From positions 6,820,001-6,884,000 of the forward strand of contig CM034103.1 of the NCBI GenBank assembly GCA_019914945.1: 64,000 nucleotides of DNA, read 5' to 3'. Position numbers and translations under genes: made by a program. Positions 19,796-31,439 of this stretch are shown here, piece after piece; position 1 is the stretch's first letter, and each line of letters starts with the position of its first letter. This DNA comes from Typha latifolia (lineage: Eukaryota > Streptophyta > Magnoliopsida > Poales > Typhaceae). Under the pieces are notes generated by a model that was not told where the DNA came from, ran no database searches, and was given only the letters and a program-made list of their open reading frames with translations.

Positions 19796-22712
19796 TCGCC
19801 CGGCATAGGCACATGGATGCTCACGTGCCCACACGACATACACGGCGCATGCGACAAGTCGGGCGGGGCCTGTCACGCACAAATACTCGTCACGCAGAGA
19901 TACACTCATGTGCACATATAATCATGACATTATGAAATAATACCTGCTAACATATCCATACTCACATAATCTAACACCAAATAAATTATATTATCAACCA
20001 AATAAACCTGTAAATATATGAATATCTAAGTCCACAATAATATACACTAGACCACTACATAATCTAGCATGACCTACACAGGCCACGACAAACAATCAAG
20101 ATTCAACTAAACAACTAATTCATGAGTACACTATAATCTGACATGTATTATATAAATTATCGTCTAATATAATAAAGTACAAATATAACAAACAACGATA
20201 CAACTCAATTTCTATACAAATTAACTTTTATACCGTCTTTCACCTATAGCTCACCTCAACAATCTAAAATATCTTCTCGAGATATCTCAGGTCGCTATCA
20301 CATACCACATATTTGAGGGGGTTAGAAAAGAAATAAAAGGAGTCATGAGCAAAAGGCTCAGTGAATAGACCTTACCCCGAATCAGTGATGCCAAACAAAG
20401 AGTAAATCACGTACTAGATAATATGAATCATAAAGAGCATCATGTCATGAATGAATATATGAATGTATCCTCAATAATATATAAATAAAAAGTAGATAAC
20501 ATGTCATAACTAATAAATTATATATAATCATCGACAATAAATAAATAAATCTCCACGTCATACTATCATCATAACTCTCTCTTAAATAAGACACATCATG
20601 CATGCCGACCATGACGATGCTATGATATCAAATGCAATCATATATGATGTATATTGACTACTCAATAATCAGGTAATAAGATGATAATGAAATCATATGC
20701 ATTTCTCAACATCTTAGTCATCAATGTTCGCTTTATATCTCATCATCATACTATACCACTTTGCACAGTCAACACCCGATACCCGGTCTCAACATCATTC
20801 CCAAAGGCTTAGAGCATACTCTGTCATCCACAAAGAGTATCTCAAATATAATCATACCCTGCCATCCACTAAGGGTATCAACAACCATCCAAACCGGGCA
20901 CCCTTCTAGCTGATAGAAACCTCGTGAGTATAACTCGCAACATATGCCCTAGCGCCCACTTGGGTATCCTCACGCTTTCTATCAACTATCCTATCAATCA
21001 CATTTAATGCTTTCCTTCTGAATGACAGATCATATGCATATATCCAATACAATTATAAGTCAATGCATAATCAGAATTTAGGTGGAATAGAAATTAAGAG
21101 AAAAATAATGCAATATAGTCTCCGATCATGTAGTCAACACATGCATACTCATGCTAATCTATTACATGCATACTCGTGCAACAGATCAATTGGACATAAC
21201 ATTATAACAGTATAATCATCTCTCATCATCTCTATTTATCATCATCATACTCATATCCAAGATCAGCCTAATTATATGCATAATAAAAATATGCCCGACT
21301 GTAATCATTTCTAGATAAAGTCATATAATTATGTTGGAGGCCAAAATATGCATGTACATAATATATAATATATCCTAATTTGAGAAAGACATCTAGGGGA
21401 TAAGACTACTCACACTAATCAGAAAACGCAAACCACGTATCCCTTATATCCACCAACCAACCGAGTGATACTCATCGCTAGCAAGGTCCACGAGGTCTCA
21501 AATAAAAGGGTTCGGGATCTGAAAATATTTAAGTGATTCGAATTAAGTCAAGTAAAATATAAATGTTTATTAGATTTAGAATCACTTCTTTTTATTTTTG
21601 ATTACATAACTAGATCTATCTTATAGATACGATTCAAATACTATAATTATACTATTATCATAAAATGCTAATTATATAGTATACGGAGAACATGTCTGTT
21701 TCTTTTTGTATAAGAATATTTCTAAATATATAATTATAAAATAAAATAAAATAAAAGGTTAAATAACTATTAGTATAGACAAGGTCTAATTATAATTAAT
21801 TTTATAATTCATACTCTATCTTGATTAATTAGGGACTATGCAGTCTTTATTCGATAAGATAATAAATAAATAACTAAATAAGCCTAGTATTTTATTTGTT
21901 GCAGAATAATAATATATAATAAATTAATAGAATTACTTAAAATGTATATCATAAGAATATTAGAATATAAATCTAATAATTATAATTTACAAATCTATCT
22001 ATTAATCTAATATACATATAAGTAAATAAATAAATAAATATAACTATTACCTATATTTATGTGTAATAGTTTATAACCTAATTAATCATTAATTAATTAT
22101 AATTAACAATAATCATATTGATGAATATATATTATTATTAAAATAAATAATGTCTAAATCTATTTGTATTAATTAAGATAGAAATACCTAAATAAATAAA
22201 TAATAAAATAAAAATAAGGATTACTAGTACTAATGCTAGGCTTGGTCCAGCACTGGCTTGCTATAGCAGAAAAACAAGAAGAGAAGAAGCAGCTGAGGAA
22301 GAAGAAAGAAGAAAGAAGAAAAAAGAAGAAAGAAGAAGAAGAGAAGAAAGAGGGGAGGTGAGGGAGGGGGGTTGTGGACCTAGGCCGGCGGGGAGGGCAC
22401 CGGCCGTTGGTGGCTGTCCAGCGGCCGGCCTCTCGCCGGTGGCTCGGCTCCAGCGATCTCGAGCCCAAGGGCAAGAGATAGAGAGGTATCGCCGCCTCCT
22501 CCTCCTCCTTTGCGAAGAAGCCAAGCCGCCGTCTCCTCGAGCTGTCGCCGCCTCCTACTCCTTCGGCAGTCAGTACCCATCCTCGTCTCCTTGAGCTACC
22601 GCCGCCTCCTACTCCTTTGGCACTCGGTACCCGTGCTCGTCTCCTCAAGCTGCCACCGCCTCCTCCTCCTCCTTCGATAGTCGGCAATTCAGAACTTCGG
22701 CACCTGTGCTCA
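19796..22712 (-). mobile_element. Tekay-type LTR (minus), main part, split by element C
   Basis: The plus strand begins TGTAATGCCCTCGCCCGG, which is the reverse complement of an LTR end of the GGGCGTTACA type. 19796-20970 is the inverted copy of 1-1110. Further up come an AT-rich part (21550-22180) and a GC-rich purine/pyrimidine part (22260-22712), as in the LTRs at 34348 and 44273. The LTR continues at 28734 after element C. A TATTTTCAG-type acceptor (minus, near 21519) and a TAG|GTATTTC donor (near 22187) hint at a leader intron, but this is weak. Confidence 0.65.
22480..22700. repeat. GC-rich ~65-bp tandem repeat, target of element C
   Basis: Units of the type CTCGTCTCCTCGAGCTGCCG followed by CCGCCTCCTACTCCTTTGGC recur about three times. 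A further unit begins at 28734 directly after element C, so C inserted inside this array. Long frames across it are products of base composition. Confidence 0.75.
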
Positions 22713-23672
22713 TGATACACTTAGTTTTGATCTTTTCTTATTCTAGTAGTTGTTTATTTTCATTAAACTAAAATTCATGTAAGTCGCGTTCGAACGCCCT
22801 TGCGAATGCTTGTATCAGGTTCGCAAATACAGAGAATGCATATTGTGTGTTCGAATGCGGTTGGGCAAATTCAAACACTTGCGTTCGAACACCAGCATCG
22901 CGTGCGCACATACACAGAACGTCTTTTGTGTGTTCGAACGCAATCAGGTGCGTTCGAACTCGATCTGCGGGAATCTTCTAGAATTAGGATTACTTATTAT
23001 TTTAGGATTTGCTGAATAGCCTATATATATAGGTGGATGGCAACCAAATTCATTATGCTATTGGAATATTGTTTTCTTGCCTCTCTATCAGCTATCTACC
23101 CCAAATCTCTCTCCTCCCTCTTCACCATCCTTCCACCTCTACCGTTGGCAAAGTTTTTCCTAACTTCTAATCTCCCTTGATTGTCAAGCCACCCCTCTTC
23201 TTTGGGATCTCAACCACTTCGTTCCCTTCGTCTATATCCCTTAATCACATCCACCATCCACCATCCACCATCCACCTTCATCTCCATACCCATCCATAAT
23301 CCTAACATCCACTCCACCCGTCACCACCACCATCACCCACGTTATTCCGTGTTTTTCATCCCTGTTGTAGTTCGAATCTGCGAAGGGCATAAATATGAAA
23401 GTTGTAGATCCGGAAGTTACAGATCTAACCCAATTTGTTTTGTTATTTTCTAACTACTGGAGAATATCTGACAAATAGTTTCCCATGGTTGTGCGGACTG
23501 ATTCCTATAATACATTCAGATCTTGAAGGAATAGTTGCATAGCTTATCTTTGGTTCCAGATCTTATCAAGTGGTATCTGAGCTTAGCAAAGTGGTATCAG
23601 AGCCTATCAATTTGGTATTAGAGCTTAACAATTTGGTATCAGAGCCTAATAATTTGGTATCAGAGCCTAATA
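22713..23672 (+). repeat. Element C 5' LTR
   Basis: It runs from TGATACACTTAG to a classic-looking end TTATCA at 23568, then five primer-site copies to CCTAATA at 23672. U3 holds the palindrome array (22786-22970). TATA is GCCTATATATATAGG near 23020. A CCACCATCCACCATCCACC simple repeat lies at 23246-23278. Confidence 0.8.
22786..22970. promoter_or_regulatory. Palindrome array, C 5' LTR
   Basis: GTCGCGTTCGAACGCCC opens the array. GCGTTCGCAAATACAGAGAA-like words and decayed units (GTGTTCGAATGC) follow, ending ~40 nt before the TATA region. Confidence 0.75.
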
Positions 23673-23690
23673 ATTTGGTATCAAAGCAGG
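23571..23690 (+). promoter_or_regulatory. Six tandem tRNA-Met primer-binding-site copies, exact 21-nt period
   Basis: TGGTATCNNAGC units start at 23571, 23592, 23613, 23634, 23655 and 23676. Each is followed by TTAGCAAAG or CCTAA(T)AATT spacers. The first five also occur after the 3' LTR (28627-28711) and so belong to the LTR. The sixth, TGGTATCAAAGCAGG, is the real PBS, three bases after the LTR end. Confidence 0.85.
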
Positions 23691-23710
23691 CGAATCTCAA
23701 ACCTCCATTA

Positions 23711-24424
23711 ATGGTTGAAATAAGGAACATGACATCAACAAGGAGACTATGGAGAGCACACCGACAAGGGAAGACTCAATCCACTATGACCCTAACCATG
23801 AGGCCAATTCTTTTGGAGCGACCACAGCAGGACCGAGTCAACCAACGTCCATGAGTGCGAATATGGATGAACTTAGGGGCATGTTCCATACATTGATGCA
23901 TATAGTTGACTCAATTCAAAACGATCACAATGATTTCAAGTAATATGTCATGAACCGATTTGATTCATTATCTCCTCGACGGCGATCGGAGTTTCAAGGA
24001 CCAACGGTGGGACCTCATCGAATTGATACCCCACAGATCCAAGTACGTCATGTGAGTACCAATGATCCCCTCTTACCTATGCCTACACATCATTCCCTAC
24101 CTCCGTTGCAAAACCCAAGATCGGCGATGGAGGAACCCGAGAGGCGTGCAGCACCAGTGCGCTTCGTCGATGAGGAGGATTGGCAATATGAGGATGAGGT
24201 TGATCCCTATGGAGATGGTGACAGATGTGCTCGAGGATTTAGAGAATGTGATCAACATGCACAATGGTTTAGACCTGAACCAAGGATCTTTTGCGAACCT
24301 GACAATGCTATTCGGGGGAGAACCGCATGCTCTTTGTCTTATTACTCTTGAGGAGGCCTTTGAGAAGGCTGTGAGAATGGAGCAAAAGCATAAGGCTCCA
24401 AAGATGGCAGCGAAAACCAACTAG
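23711..24424 (+). pseudogene. Gag without its core domain, element C
   Basis: From ATG at 23711 the frames read MTSTRRLW, then SANMDELRGMFHTLMHIV, a stop, and RRRSEFQGPTVGPHRIDTP up to EPDNAIRGRTA. There the sequence jumps to ALCLITLEEAFEKAVR. Compared with element D, about 380 bp encoding the Retrotrans_gag core are gone, and the junction is GAACCGCATGCTC. The copy cannot build particles itself. Confidence 0.8.
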
Positions 24425-24533
24425 GGCAACAAAGATGGGTGATTTGCACCTAGAATGCCGGTTAGAAATTATGCGGTTTCAAAAATAGCTGATGCGAGTA
24501 CTAGACCATGACCACCTTTGAAACCTTCTTCCG

Positions 24534-25340
24534 ATGTTAGAGGAGGCACAAGAACCCCCATTCGAACTCTCACACCTGCCCAGGTGGAGTCTTTGCTTTC
24601 GATGTGATGAGCATTTCATCCCCGGTCATCGGTGTTCTAAACCGATCGGGAGTGTGATGCTTATCGATGGTATTGAGGAGGATGATGAGGTTGTTAATGA
24701 TGGAGAGTGTCTAGAGGAGGTCCATGAGGAGATCGTTGAGGAGGGCGTGGAGGAAGATATCCAAGCTGAAATATCGATGCACGCATATTCAGGTACTTTC
24801 TCACCGAGGATGTTAGGAGTAGACGGACTCGTTAGAAAGCATTGTGTGCACATCCTCATCGATTCAGGGAGTACACACAACTTTCTAGACGAGAGGTTAG
24901 TGAGGAGATTGGGTTTGGATGCCGGACCGACCACGGGATTTGACGTTGCTATTAGAGACGACACGAAGCTTAGGGCGGAGAGCATGTGTCGCCGGGTCAG
25001 TATACAGGTGAAAGGACACAATATCATTGTGGACTTATATCCGTTGGTGCTGTGAGGAGCGGACATTGTCCTTGGTGCTCAGTGGTTATAGAGTTTGGGA
25101 CTCGTCATATTTGATTTCCGGAGCATGTGGATGAAATATAAACAAGGAAACAAGGATGTGCGGCTAGATGTTGTTCGGTCTTTGCTAATTCTTGCGATGC
25201 AGCCTACCTTGTGCGTAAAAATTGGCCTATCTTCTTCTATTAGGACCAGCGGAGATGAGCCTCAAATGATTTTAGGTATTACCATTGAATTGTCTAATTT
25301 ATTAGATAATTTTTCTGGACTATTTGAGAAACCGTAGGAG
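24534..25340 (+). pseudogene. Zinc knuckle and aspartic protease, element C
   Basis: The frame at 24534-25055 contains the knuckle variant CFRCDEHFIPGHRC, an acidic linker EEIVEEGVEEDIQAEISM, and the protease core HILIDSGSTHNFLDERLV with an intact DSG active site. A stop at LYPLVL precedes GADIVLGAQWL. Then MWMKYKQGNKDVRLD and LSNLLDNFSGLFEKP lead to the RT linker. It is close to D in sequence. Confidence 0.85.
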
Positions 25341-25896
25341 TTGCCGCCGAGGAGAGCAGTTGCATAGAAATTGTACCCGGGGCTGTCATCAAATTAGAGT
25401 TCACCTGACGAATTTGCACAAAACGGCATTTCGGACTCCGGACGAGCATTACGAGTTCCAAGTTATGCCTTTTGATCTCACCAATACTCCAGCTACCTTT
25501 CAAGGCCTCATAAATGATATATTTCGCCCTCTCTTGCGAAGGTATATCTTGGTATTTTTTGAGGACATTTTGGTGTATAGTAGGACTGAATTGGAGCATT
25601 GGCGGCATTTGGAGAATGTGGTGAATTTGTTGAAGCAAAACCAATTGAAGATCAAAAAGTCTAAGTGCCTATGGGGAGTACCACATGTGGAGTATTTAGG
25701 CCACATTATTTTAGAGGATGGTGTAGCGGCAGATCCTCAAAAGGTTGCATGTTTGACCGCTTGGCCTATTCCTACTACTACCACCAGATTGAGAGGATTT
25801 TTAGGTCTAACAGGATATTATCGTCGATTAATCGCCGGATATGGTAAGATCGCTGCTCCTCTCACTTCTTTGTTGAAGAAGGACTCTTTTAGATAG
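25324..25896 (+). pseudogene. C-terminal half of reverse transcriptase, element C
   Basis: After the linker ELPPRR the sequence jumps to GCHQIRVHLTNLHKTAF, so the fingers and first palm motifs are deleted. QVMPFDLTNTPATFQGLIN follows. The active site reads VFFEDILVYS, where the first aspartate of FFDD is glutamate. The connection [18 protein letters not shown] and FLGLTGYYRRLIAGY runs to a stop at KKDSFR. The substitution and the deletion both make it inactive. Confidence 0.85.
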
Positions 25897-26424
25897 ACGG
25901 ATAAAGCTACTTCAGCCTTTAAAAAACTAAAAATTGCAATGACGACGACACCCATTCTAACGCTACCGAACTTCACCAAAGAGTTCATTGTGGAATGTGA
26001 TGTGTCGGGTGTTGGCATAGAAGATATACTTATGCAAAGAGGATGTCCCATAGCCTTTCTTGTTAAGGCTTTGTCACAAAAATCTCAGCAATTATCGACT
26101 TATAAGAGAGAGATGTTGGCAATTCTACATGCAGTGACAAAGTGGAGGACTTATTTGATCGGTAGATGATTCATTATCCGAACTGATCAAAGGAGCTTTC
26201 CATACTTTATGGGACATCACATACACACTCCAGCACAGCAGCGATGGGTCACAAAATTGCGGGGATATGATTATGAAATCCAATACAAGAAGGGAACGGA
26301 AAATAAAGTAGCGGATGCACTATTGCGCCAACCCGATACCGTTGAGCTTGCAGCCTATTCATCTCCTACCTTTCCCTTCCTTGACGAGCTAAGGTGTGCA
26401 TGTACATCTAACCTCGATATTTAG
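25897..26424 (+). pseudogene. RNase H and linker, element C
   Basis: TKEFIVECDVSGVGIEDILM carries the first aspartate. YKREMLAILHAVTKWRTYL, RTDQRSFPYFMGHHIHTP and KGTENKVADALLRQPDTV follow in order. Stops occur at LIGR and SNLDI. The linker AAYSSPTFPFLDELR matches D and E, so the three families share this join. Confidence 0.8.
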
Positions 26425-26429
26425 AGATT

Positions 26430-27752
26430 GTTGCAAGAGGTGATGGATGATCCGGAGCGCCATGCATTCGAGTGCCCGCAAATGATGGATTGCGGCAGAA
26501 ATTGTTGGAGCACTTGTACCACACTCTAGAGGCTGGTCATGAGAGTGTCTTGAGGACTTATAGGAGGATATCTCAGAGTTGCACGTGGCCAGGATTGAGG
26601 CGGGATGTGAGGAGTTTTGTCCGTGCTTGCAAAGTCTGTCAAAGGGCTAAAGCACCCACATTGAAACCGGGCGGATTACTTCAGCCTTTACCTATATCGG
26701 ACCGTGTTTGAGAGAACATTTCTATGGATTTCAAAGGGGGGTTTTTCACTTGTACGTGGTTATTCCATTATTTTTGTGGTGGTTGATAGATTGAGCAAGT
26801 ATGCGCACTTTTCAGTATTGTCACATCCATTTTAAGCCAAGTCGGTGGCTGAAATTTTTGTTAGAGATGTTGCTCGGTTACATGGCACGCCACGCACGAT
26901 TGTCTTGGATCATGATCGTGTATTTATGAGCGACTTTTGGACAGAGTTTTTAGATTACAGGGGACTCGGTTGAACTTCAGTTTGGCCTATCATCCATAGA
27001 TGAACGGCCAAACCGAAGTGGTCAATCGAGGCATTGAGCAGTACTTGAGGAGCTTTGTTGGAGAGATGCCAAGACGATGGTTGGAGTTCTTACCGTGGGC
27101 GGAGTGGTTTTATAACACCGCCTACCATAGTAGCATTGGCATGACTCCATTTGAGGTGGAGTATGGATGCACGACTCCGACATTACGCGCTTATGATCCA
27201 GTTGCATCTACATATCGTATGGAGGTGGACTTAGCTTTGATGGATAGAGATGCCATATTGAGGAGGTTGCGTGCTCATCTTAAACTTGCTCAAAATCGCA
27301 TGAAGCAAGTTTATGATTGTAGCCATAGGGAGCAGGAGTTCGACATCGTCAGTTGTGTGTTTGTGAGGGTGCAACCATATTGATAGATGACCTTACGGCC
27401 GATGTGAAACCAAAAGTTAGCATATCGCTACTTTGGTCTATTTCGAGTGTTGGAGCTATTGGTTCTGTTGCATATCGTTTGGAGCTGCCGGAGGGGTCGA
27501 GAGTGCATCCTATCTTCCATGTTTCATTGCTGAGGGAGCGAATTGGAGATCATGTGATTGTTGGATCAGCTCTACTAGAGTCATTGGAGGAGAGAGATTG
27601 TAGAGCCAGTTCGAGTACTTGCTAGACGCCGACGCCAACATGGTACCAAATTAGAGATAGAGATTCTAGTTGAGTGGCTTGGCAAGCCATCGGATGAGGC
27701 GACATGGGAGTTGGAGATTGATATCTTAGAGTGTTTCCCCAACTTTTCACCT
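26430..27752 (+). pseudogene. Integrase with chromodomain-like tail, element C
   Basis: H2C2 region: HLYHTLEAGHE and CKVCQRAKAP. Catalytic residues in order: D in ISMDF, D in [12 protein letters not shown] in TEVVNRGIEQYL. The C-terminal domain reads [20 protein letters not shown], and the tail (27650-27752) LEIEILVEWLGKPSDEATWE and LEIDILECFPNFSP. Stops and frameshifts occur near 26711, 26735, 26998, 27383 and 27625. Element D has lost exactly this core. Confidence 0.8.
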
Positions 27753-27757
27753 TAAGG

Positions 27758-27782
27758 GCAAGGTAGGGGAAGCGTGGTAGGC
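27758..27782 (+). promoter_or_regulatory. Polypurine tract of C
   Basis: GGCAAGGTAGGGGAAGCGTG followed by GTAGGC ends directly at the 3' LTR start TGATACAC (27783). Confidence 0.75.
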
Positions 27783-28728
27783 TGATACACTTAGTTAGGA
27801 TCTTTTCTTATTGCACTAGTTATTTATTTTCATTAAAATAAAATTTCTGTAAGTCGCGTTCGAACGCAGGTGGGGTTGCGTTCGAACGCCCTTGCGAATG
27901 CCTGCCATCAGTTCACAAATACAGAGAACGCATATTGCGCATTGGAATGCGGTCGGGCGAGTTCGAACGCCCGCGTTCAAATGCCTGTATCGCGTTCGCA
28001 CATATAGAGAACGTCTTTTGTGCGTTCGAACACGATTGGGCGCATTCGAACGCGATCAACGGGAATCCTCTAGAATTAGGGTTTCATATTATTTTAGGAC
28101 TTGTTGGCTAGCCTCTATAAATATGGGATGGTAGTCAACTTCATTATGGAATTGGATTATTGATTTCTTGCCTCCTATCTTCTCTCTAGACTTATCCCTC
28201 CTCCCTCTTCAGCATCCTTCCACCTCTATAGTTAGCAAGGTTTCTCCTAACTTCTAATCTTCCTCGACTGTCGAGCCACCCCTTTTCTTTGGGATCTCGA
28301 CCATTTTGTTCCCTTCATCTTCTCCCCTTAATCACTTTCACAATCCACCTTCATCTCCATACGCATCCATAACCCTAATATCCACTCCACCCGCCACCAC
28401 CACCATCACCCATGTTATTCTGTGTTTTCGTCCCTGCTGTAGTTCGAATCTGCAAAGGGCATAATATGAAAGTTGTAGATCCGAAAGTTACGGATCTAAC
28501 CCAATTTGTTTCGTTATTTTCTGACTACTGGAGAATATCTGACAAATAGTTTCCCATGGTTGCACGGACTGATTATTGTAATACATTCAGTTGCGTAGCT
28601 TATCTTTGGTTCCAGATTTTATCAAGTAGTATCTGAGCTTAGCAAAGTGGTATTAGAGCCTAACAATTTGGTATTAGAGCTTAACAATTTGGTATCAGAG
28701 CCTAACAATTTGGTATCAGAGCCTAACA
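27783..28728 (+). repeat. Element C 3' LTR, including five PBS-like copies
   Basis: It starts TGATACACTTAGTTAGG. The palindrome array is at 27855-28060 and TATA (CTCTATAAATATG) near 28113. A TTATCA end lies at 28624. It is followed by primer-site copies at 28627, 28648, 28669, 28690 and 28711, again 21 nt apart, ending CCTAACA at 28728. A PBS after a 3' LTR makes sense only if it is part of the LTR. Confidence 0.8.
27855..28060. promoter_or_regulatory. Palindrome array, C 3' LTR
   Basis: Two perfect GCGTTCGAACGC units lie within 40 bp at the start. Derivatives GTTCGAACGCCCGCGTTC and TCGCGTTCGCACATATAG follow. Most CpGs are better kept than in the 5' copy. Confidence 0.8.
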
Positions 28729-28733
28729 ACTCG

Positions 28734-28865
28734 TCTCCTCGAGCTGCCGCCACTCGCCGCATCCTACTCCTTTAATCGGCACCCGTCCTCTAAGCTCCAC
28801 CTTGCCCTCCTTTTCCAAGCATCCGCCATGCCGTCCTCCTCCATCGGTCAGGAAGATGCTTCAAT
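28734..28865 (-). mobile_element. Continuation of the split Tekay-type LTR
   Basis: CTCGTCTCCTCGAGCTGCCG continues the tandem repeat of 22480-22700. On the minus strand TTCCTGACCGATGG near 28850 resembles TTCCCTGACCGACGC near the start of the solo LTR at 36890. The true LTR start is lost. Confidence 0.55.
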
Positions 28866-28867
28866 TG

Positions 28868-29055
28868 GCTCGGTCCAGCTCAGCTTGAATGAGACTTGAT
28901 AATAATCTTATTTCAGGCTCGGGCTCATCAGGCTTGGATCAGGCTCAGCTCAAGCTGAGGTGAGCCGAGCCTGAGCCCAATAAAAAGGCTCAAAATTAAT
29001 TTTGAGCCGAGCCTGAGCAGCAACCGGCTCGCTCAGGCTCGGCTCATTTACACCC
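28868..29055. repeat. GGCTC/GAGCC-rich inverted low-complexity repeat
   Basis: GGCTCAGCTCAAGCTGAGG, GAGCCGAGCCTGAGC and GCTCAGGCTCGGCTCATTTA recur and can fold on themselves. It ends in TTTACACCCAT, an edge I have seen in plant dispersed repeats, but I cannot name the family. Confidence 0.45.
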
Positions 29056-29059
29056 ATAC

Positions 29060-29245
29060 TGTTCAGCCAATATCTCAAGATCTAGCCATCCAAATTCTGC
29101 GATCTTGGATTCGTTGGAAAGATCTTTACAATGGTGACAACATATCCAAAATTCAGAAAGATCCAACGGTTAGATTACCTACAACGTTCTTCGAAAGTCA
29201 CATCCTCAATCTAGTCCAGAACCGTTACGGATCATAAGCCGGTTC
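29060..29245 (+). repeat. Gypsy LTR U5 fragment
   Basis: GGATTCGTTGGAAAGATCTT and the downstream AAATTCAGAAAGATCCAACG resemble the U5 of the LTR at 55709-56637 (GATTCGTTGGAAAGCTCTTT) and of element F near 38485. No other part of an element is attached. Confidence 0.5.
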
Positions 29246-31400
29246 ATACATTATTCTATTATAGAAATGTCTGCATCTAGTGTACAACATATGTGTATTT
29301 AGAACAAATATATTATACAATTAATAGCTAAATACGTCCTTGCCACTTCAAGGAGAACATAGCTTGTATAATAAATTACAAACTTATAAAGTAAATGCAA
29401 CATAATTGTCCCAAAAGCAGAAAAAAAACTTTTAAATAAATTACAACCCAAAGCAACGGATATTAGTAAAATTAGAAGAGATTGTCTTAAAGGAAGATGA
29501 AATATCACTAGTCAATTTAAAAACAGAGATATTTGGCCTGATAAGAGTATGACGAACATTGAAGAATCTAGATATAAGTATACCACAAGAGATTTATTCA
29601 TGTTTGATATTATTTCATGTACAAAATGATTTCTAAGTGACCATGAATTATATCTACTGCTTTTCCATTTGTAATGCACACCTCATTTTGACTGGGATTC
29701 AATTATGATAATTTGGACATGATTATATGATACTATTTCTTATGGAAACAAAGACCATATAACATGATTCCTAAGGAATTAGCCTTGAAGATTTCAAGCA
29801 AGATTAAAGCAAGATAACATTTCTCTTTTGGCATGTTTTATTTTCATCTTACATTATTCTTTCATGGTTCTATTTAGTAATCTCGCCACTGAAGCACTTT
29901 TTATATTATGATAAACCACAAAAAATAGGATTCCTCATCAGATATGAGAAATTATTGTGGTTATATACTAGTTTTATGTAAGAAACATCTACGCAGTTGA
30001 ATGATTCATAGTAGATTTTAAACATTCTATGTACTCTGAGACACTTTATTTTGGACCAAATCATGCTATCTAGTGCCTCAAAAGGTGAATGTAGGATAGT
30101 CCACATACAAAATTCTAGATCAACTACACCTTGATTCTTACTATCATTACTATTCCTTCTTTTCCGGGTCTATGGGAAATCCTTTGTTTAGATTCATAAG
30201 AAGTAGTGGACAAACAAAGGGAAAGAAAGGATTATGGGGGAGTAATTTATTGAGTAAATAGAACTTCATTTATTTCATTTCTTCATTTATTCAATTAAGT
30301 TAAACTTATAACTTAGACAAATTATTCAAACAAAAAAAACTTTTATTGTTATTGTTGAAGGGAGGATTTTTTTTACGAATACTTAAATTTAACCAAAATG
30401 TGAAAACTTTGGCATGCTTTATTTTACTCATATGCGATGATGAGATAATGTGAACAAGAACATAATAATGTTTTGGTTAAATTTCATACCAGACTTGAGC
30501 TACAACTATACCAAATCTTTAGAAAGTCTAAAGCTTGAGCGAAAAATTAGAAGGAAAATGCTAAAACCATGATACTTTCGAGTTTCTCCCCACTATTTGT
30601 AGGTTGAAGAAGCTTTTAGTCTTTACTATATTTTTTTAATGCTTCTAAGGCCCCAAATTTTAGCTTTAGTTTGGTTTGAAATCGACATGTATAACTCACT
30701 GAGAACTTTATAAATTCAAATATGAGAGGAACTAATAAAGATGCACAGCTAGTTACTTCATATAGTTGCAAAATTAATGATATCAAATAACAATTAAATA
30801 AAAGGATCAAAATTAAACATAAGGGAAAATAAATAAGGAAGAACAAACAATGATAAACAAAATAATTTAGAAATATAGAGAAAAAAAATATTTCATACTA
30901 ATCAAAATACTAATTACCTGAAATAACATTAGGTTTGTCTTGTGTCTTTGCCGAGGAGCCATAAGATGAACCAAAAATAGTGAAAATGGTGAAAAAGAGA
31001 AGAAGAGGGCAAGAATAGACAAAGAAGAGTTGGATGCATGCATTAGGATTTGATGCAAACAACTTTAAGGTGAAATATTATGGTCGATGCGTGTGTTAGG
31101 GTTTGATACGTGAGAATGGAAGGACAGTGAAGAGAGCAGAGAGAAAAAAGAGGAAGAAAATGAAGAAGAGGAAGACGGGCTTGATGCGTGAGAGGGGAAG
31201 TTGGGGTTGATGGTGAGAAGAGAAAACCCAATTTGATGTGTGAGGAGAAAAATAATTGAAAGAAGAAGAAAAGGAAGGATTTTGAGCAGCTAAATATTTA
31301 ATTAATTAGATAGATTAGATTAAATGGTTGGGTTGGGTTAGAAAAAGGTAAATTAGTATAAATCAGTAAAAAAAGATCAAAATTGCAATTCGATAATTAG
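29246..31400. other. AT-rich sequence without a recognisable gene
   Basis: I find no protein-like frame, RNA gene or clear repeat here. Short frames on the minus strand are low-complexity (31231-31043 is Leu/Ser/Pro-rich from a GA-rich tract). CTTAATTATTGATTTGGC-like words near 31410 resemble the edge of a MITE, but no partner end was found. Confidence 0.5.
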
Positions 31401-31439
31401 GGGGCCTATTTGTGCCAAATCAATAATTGAGGGCTTTTT

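Larger units (their letters stand above)
22713..28728 (+). mobile_element. Gypsy element C (plus), both LTRs, tandem PBS array
   Basis: This is a 6.0-kb chromovirus. Its LTRs start TGATACACTTAG (22713, 27783) and end in CCTAA(T/C)A (23672, 28728). In order it holds an expanded PBS array, gag lacking its core, knuckle and protease, half an RT, RNase H, integrase, a chromodomain-like tail, a PPT and the 3' LTR. The flanks both belong to one older LTR. The possible duplication is GCTCA (22708-22712) against ACTCG (28729-28733), which match at only three of five positions. Many stops make it inactive. Confidence 0.85.

Noticed and set aside
21519..22187. Third LTR intron in the minus-strand LTR
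   Set aside because: GT and AG can be placed, but the flanking exons do not align convincingly with the other LTRs, so it was not called.
23571..23690. Regular 21-nt repeats as a CRISPR-like array
   Set aside because: There are no variable spacers. The unit is a tRNA primer site, and the setting is a plant retrotransposon.
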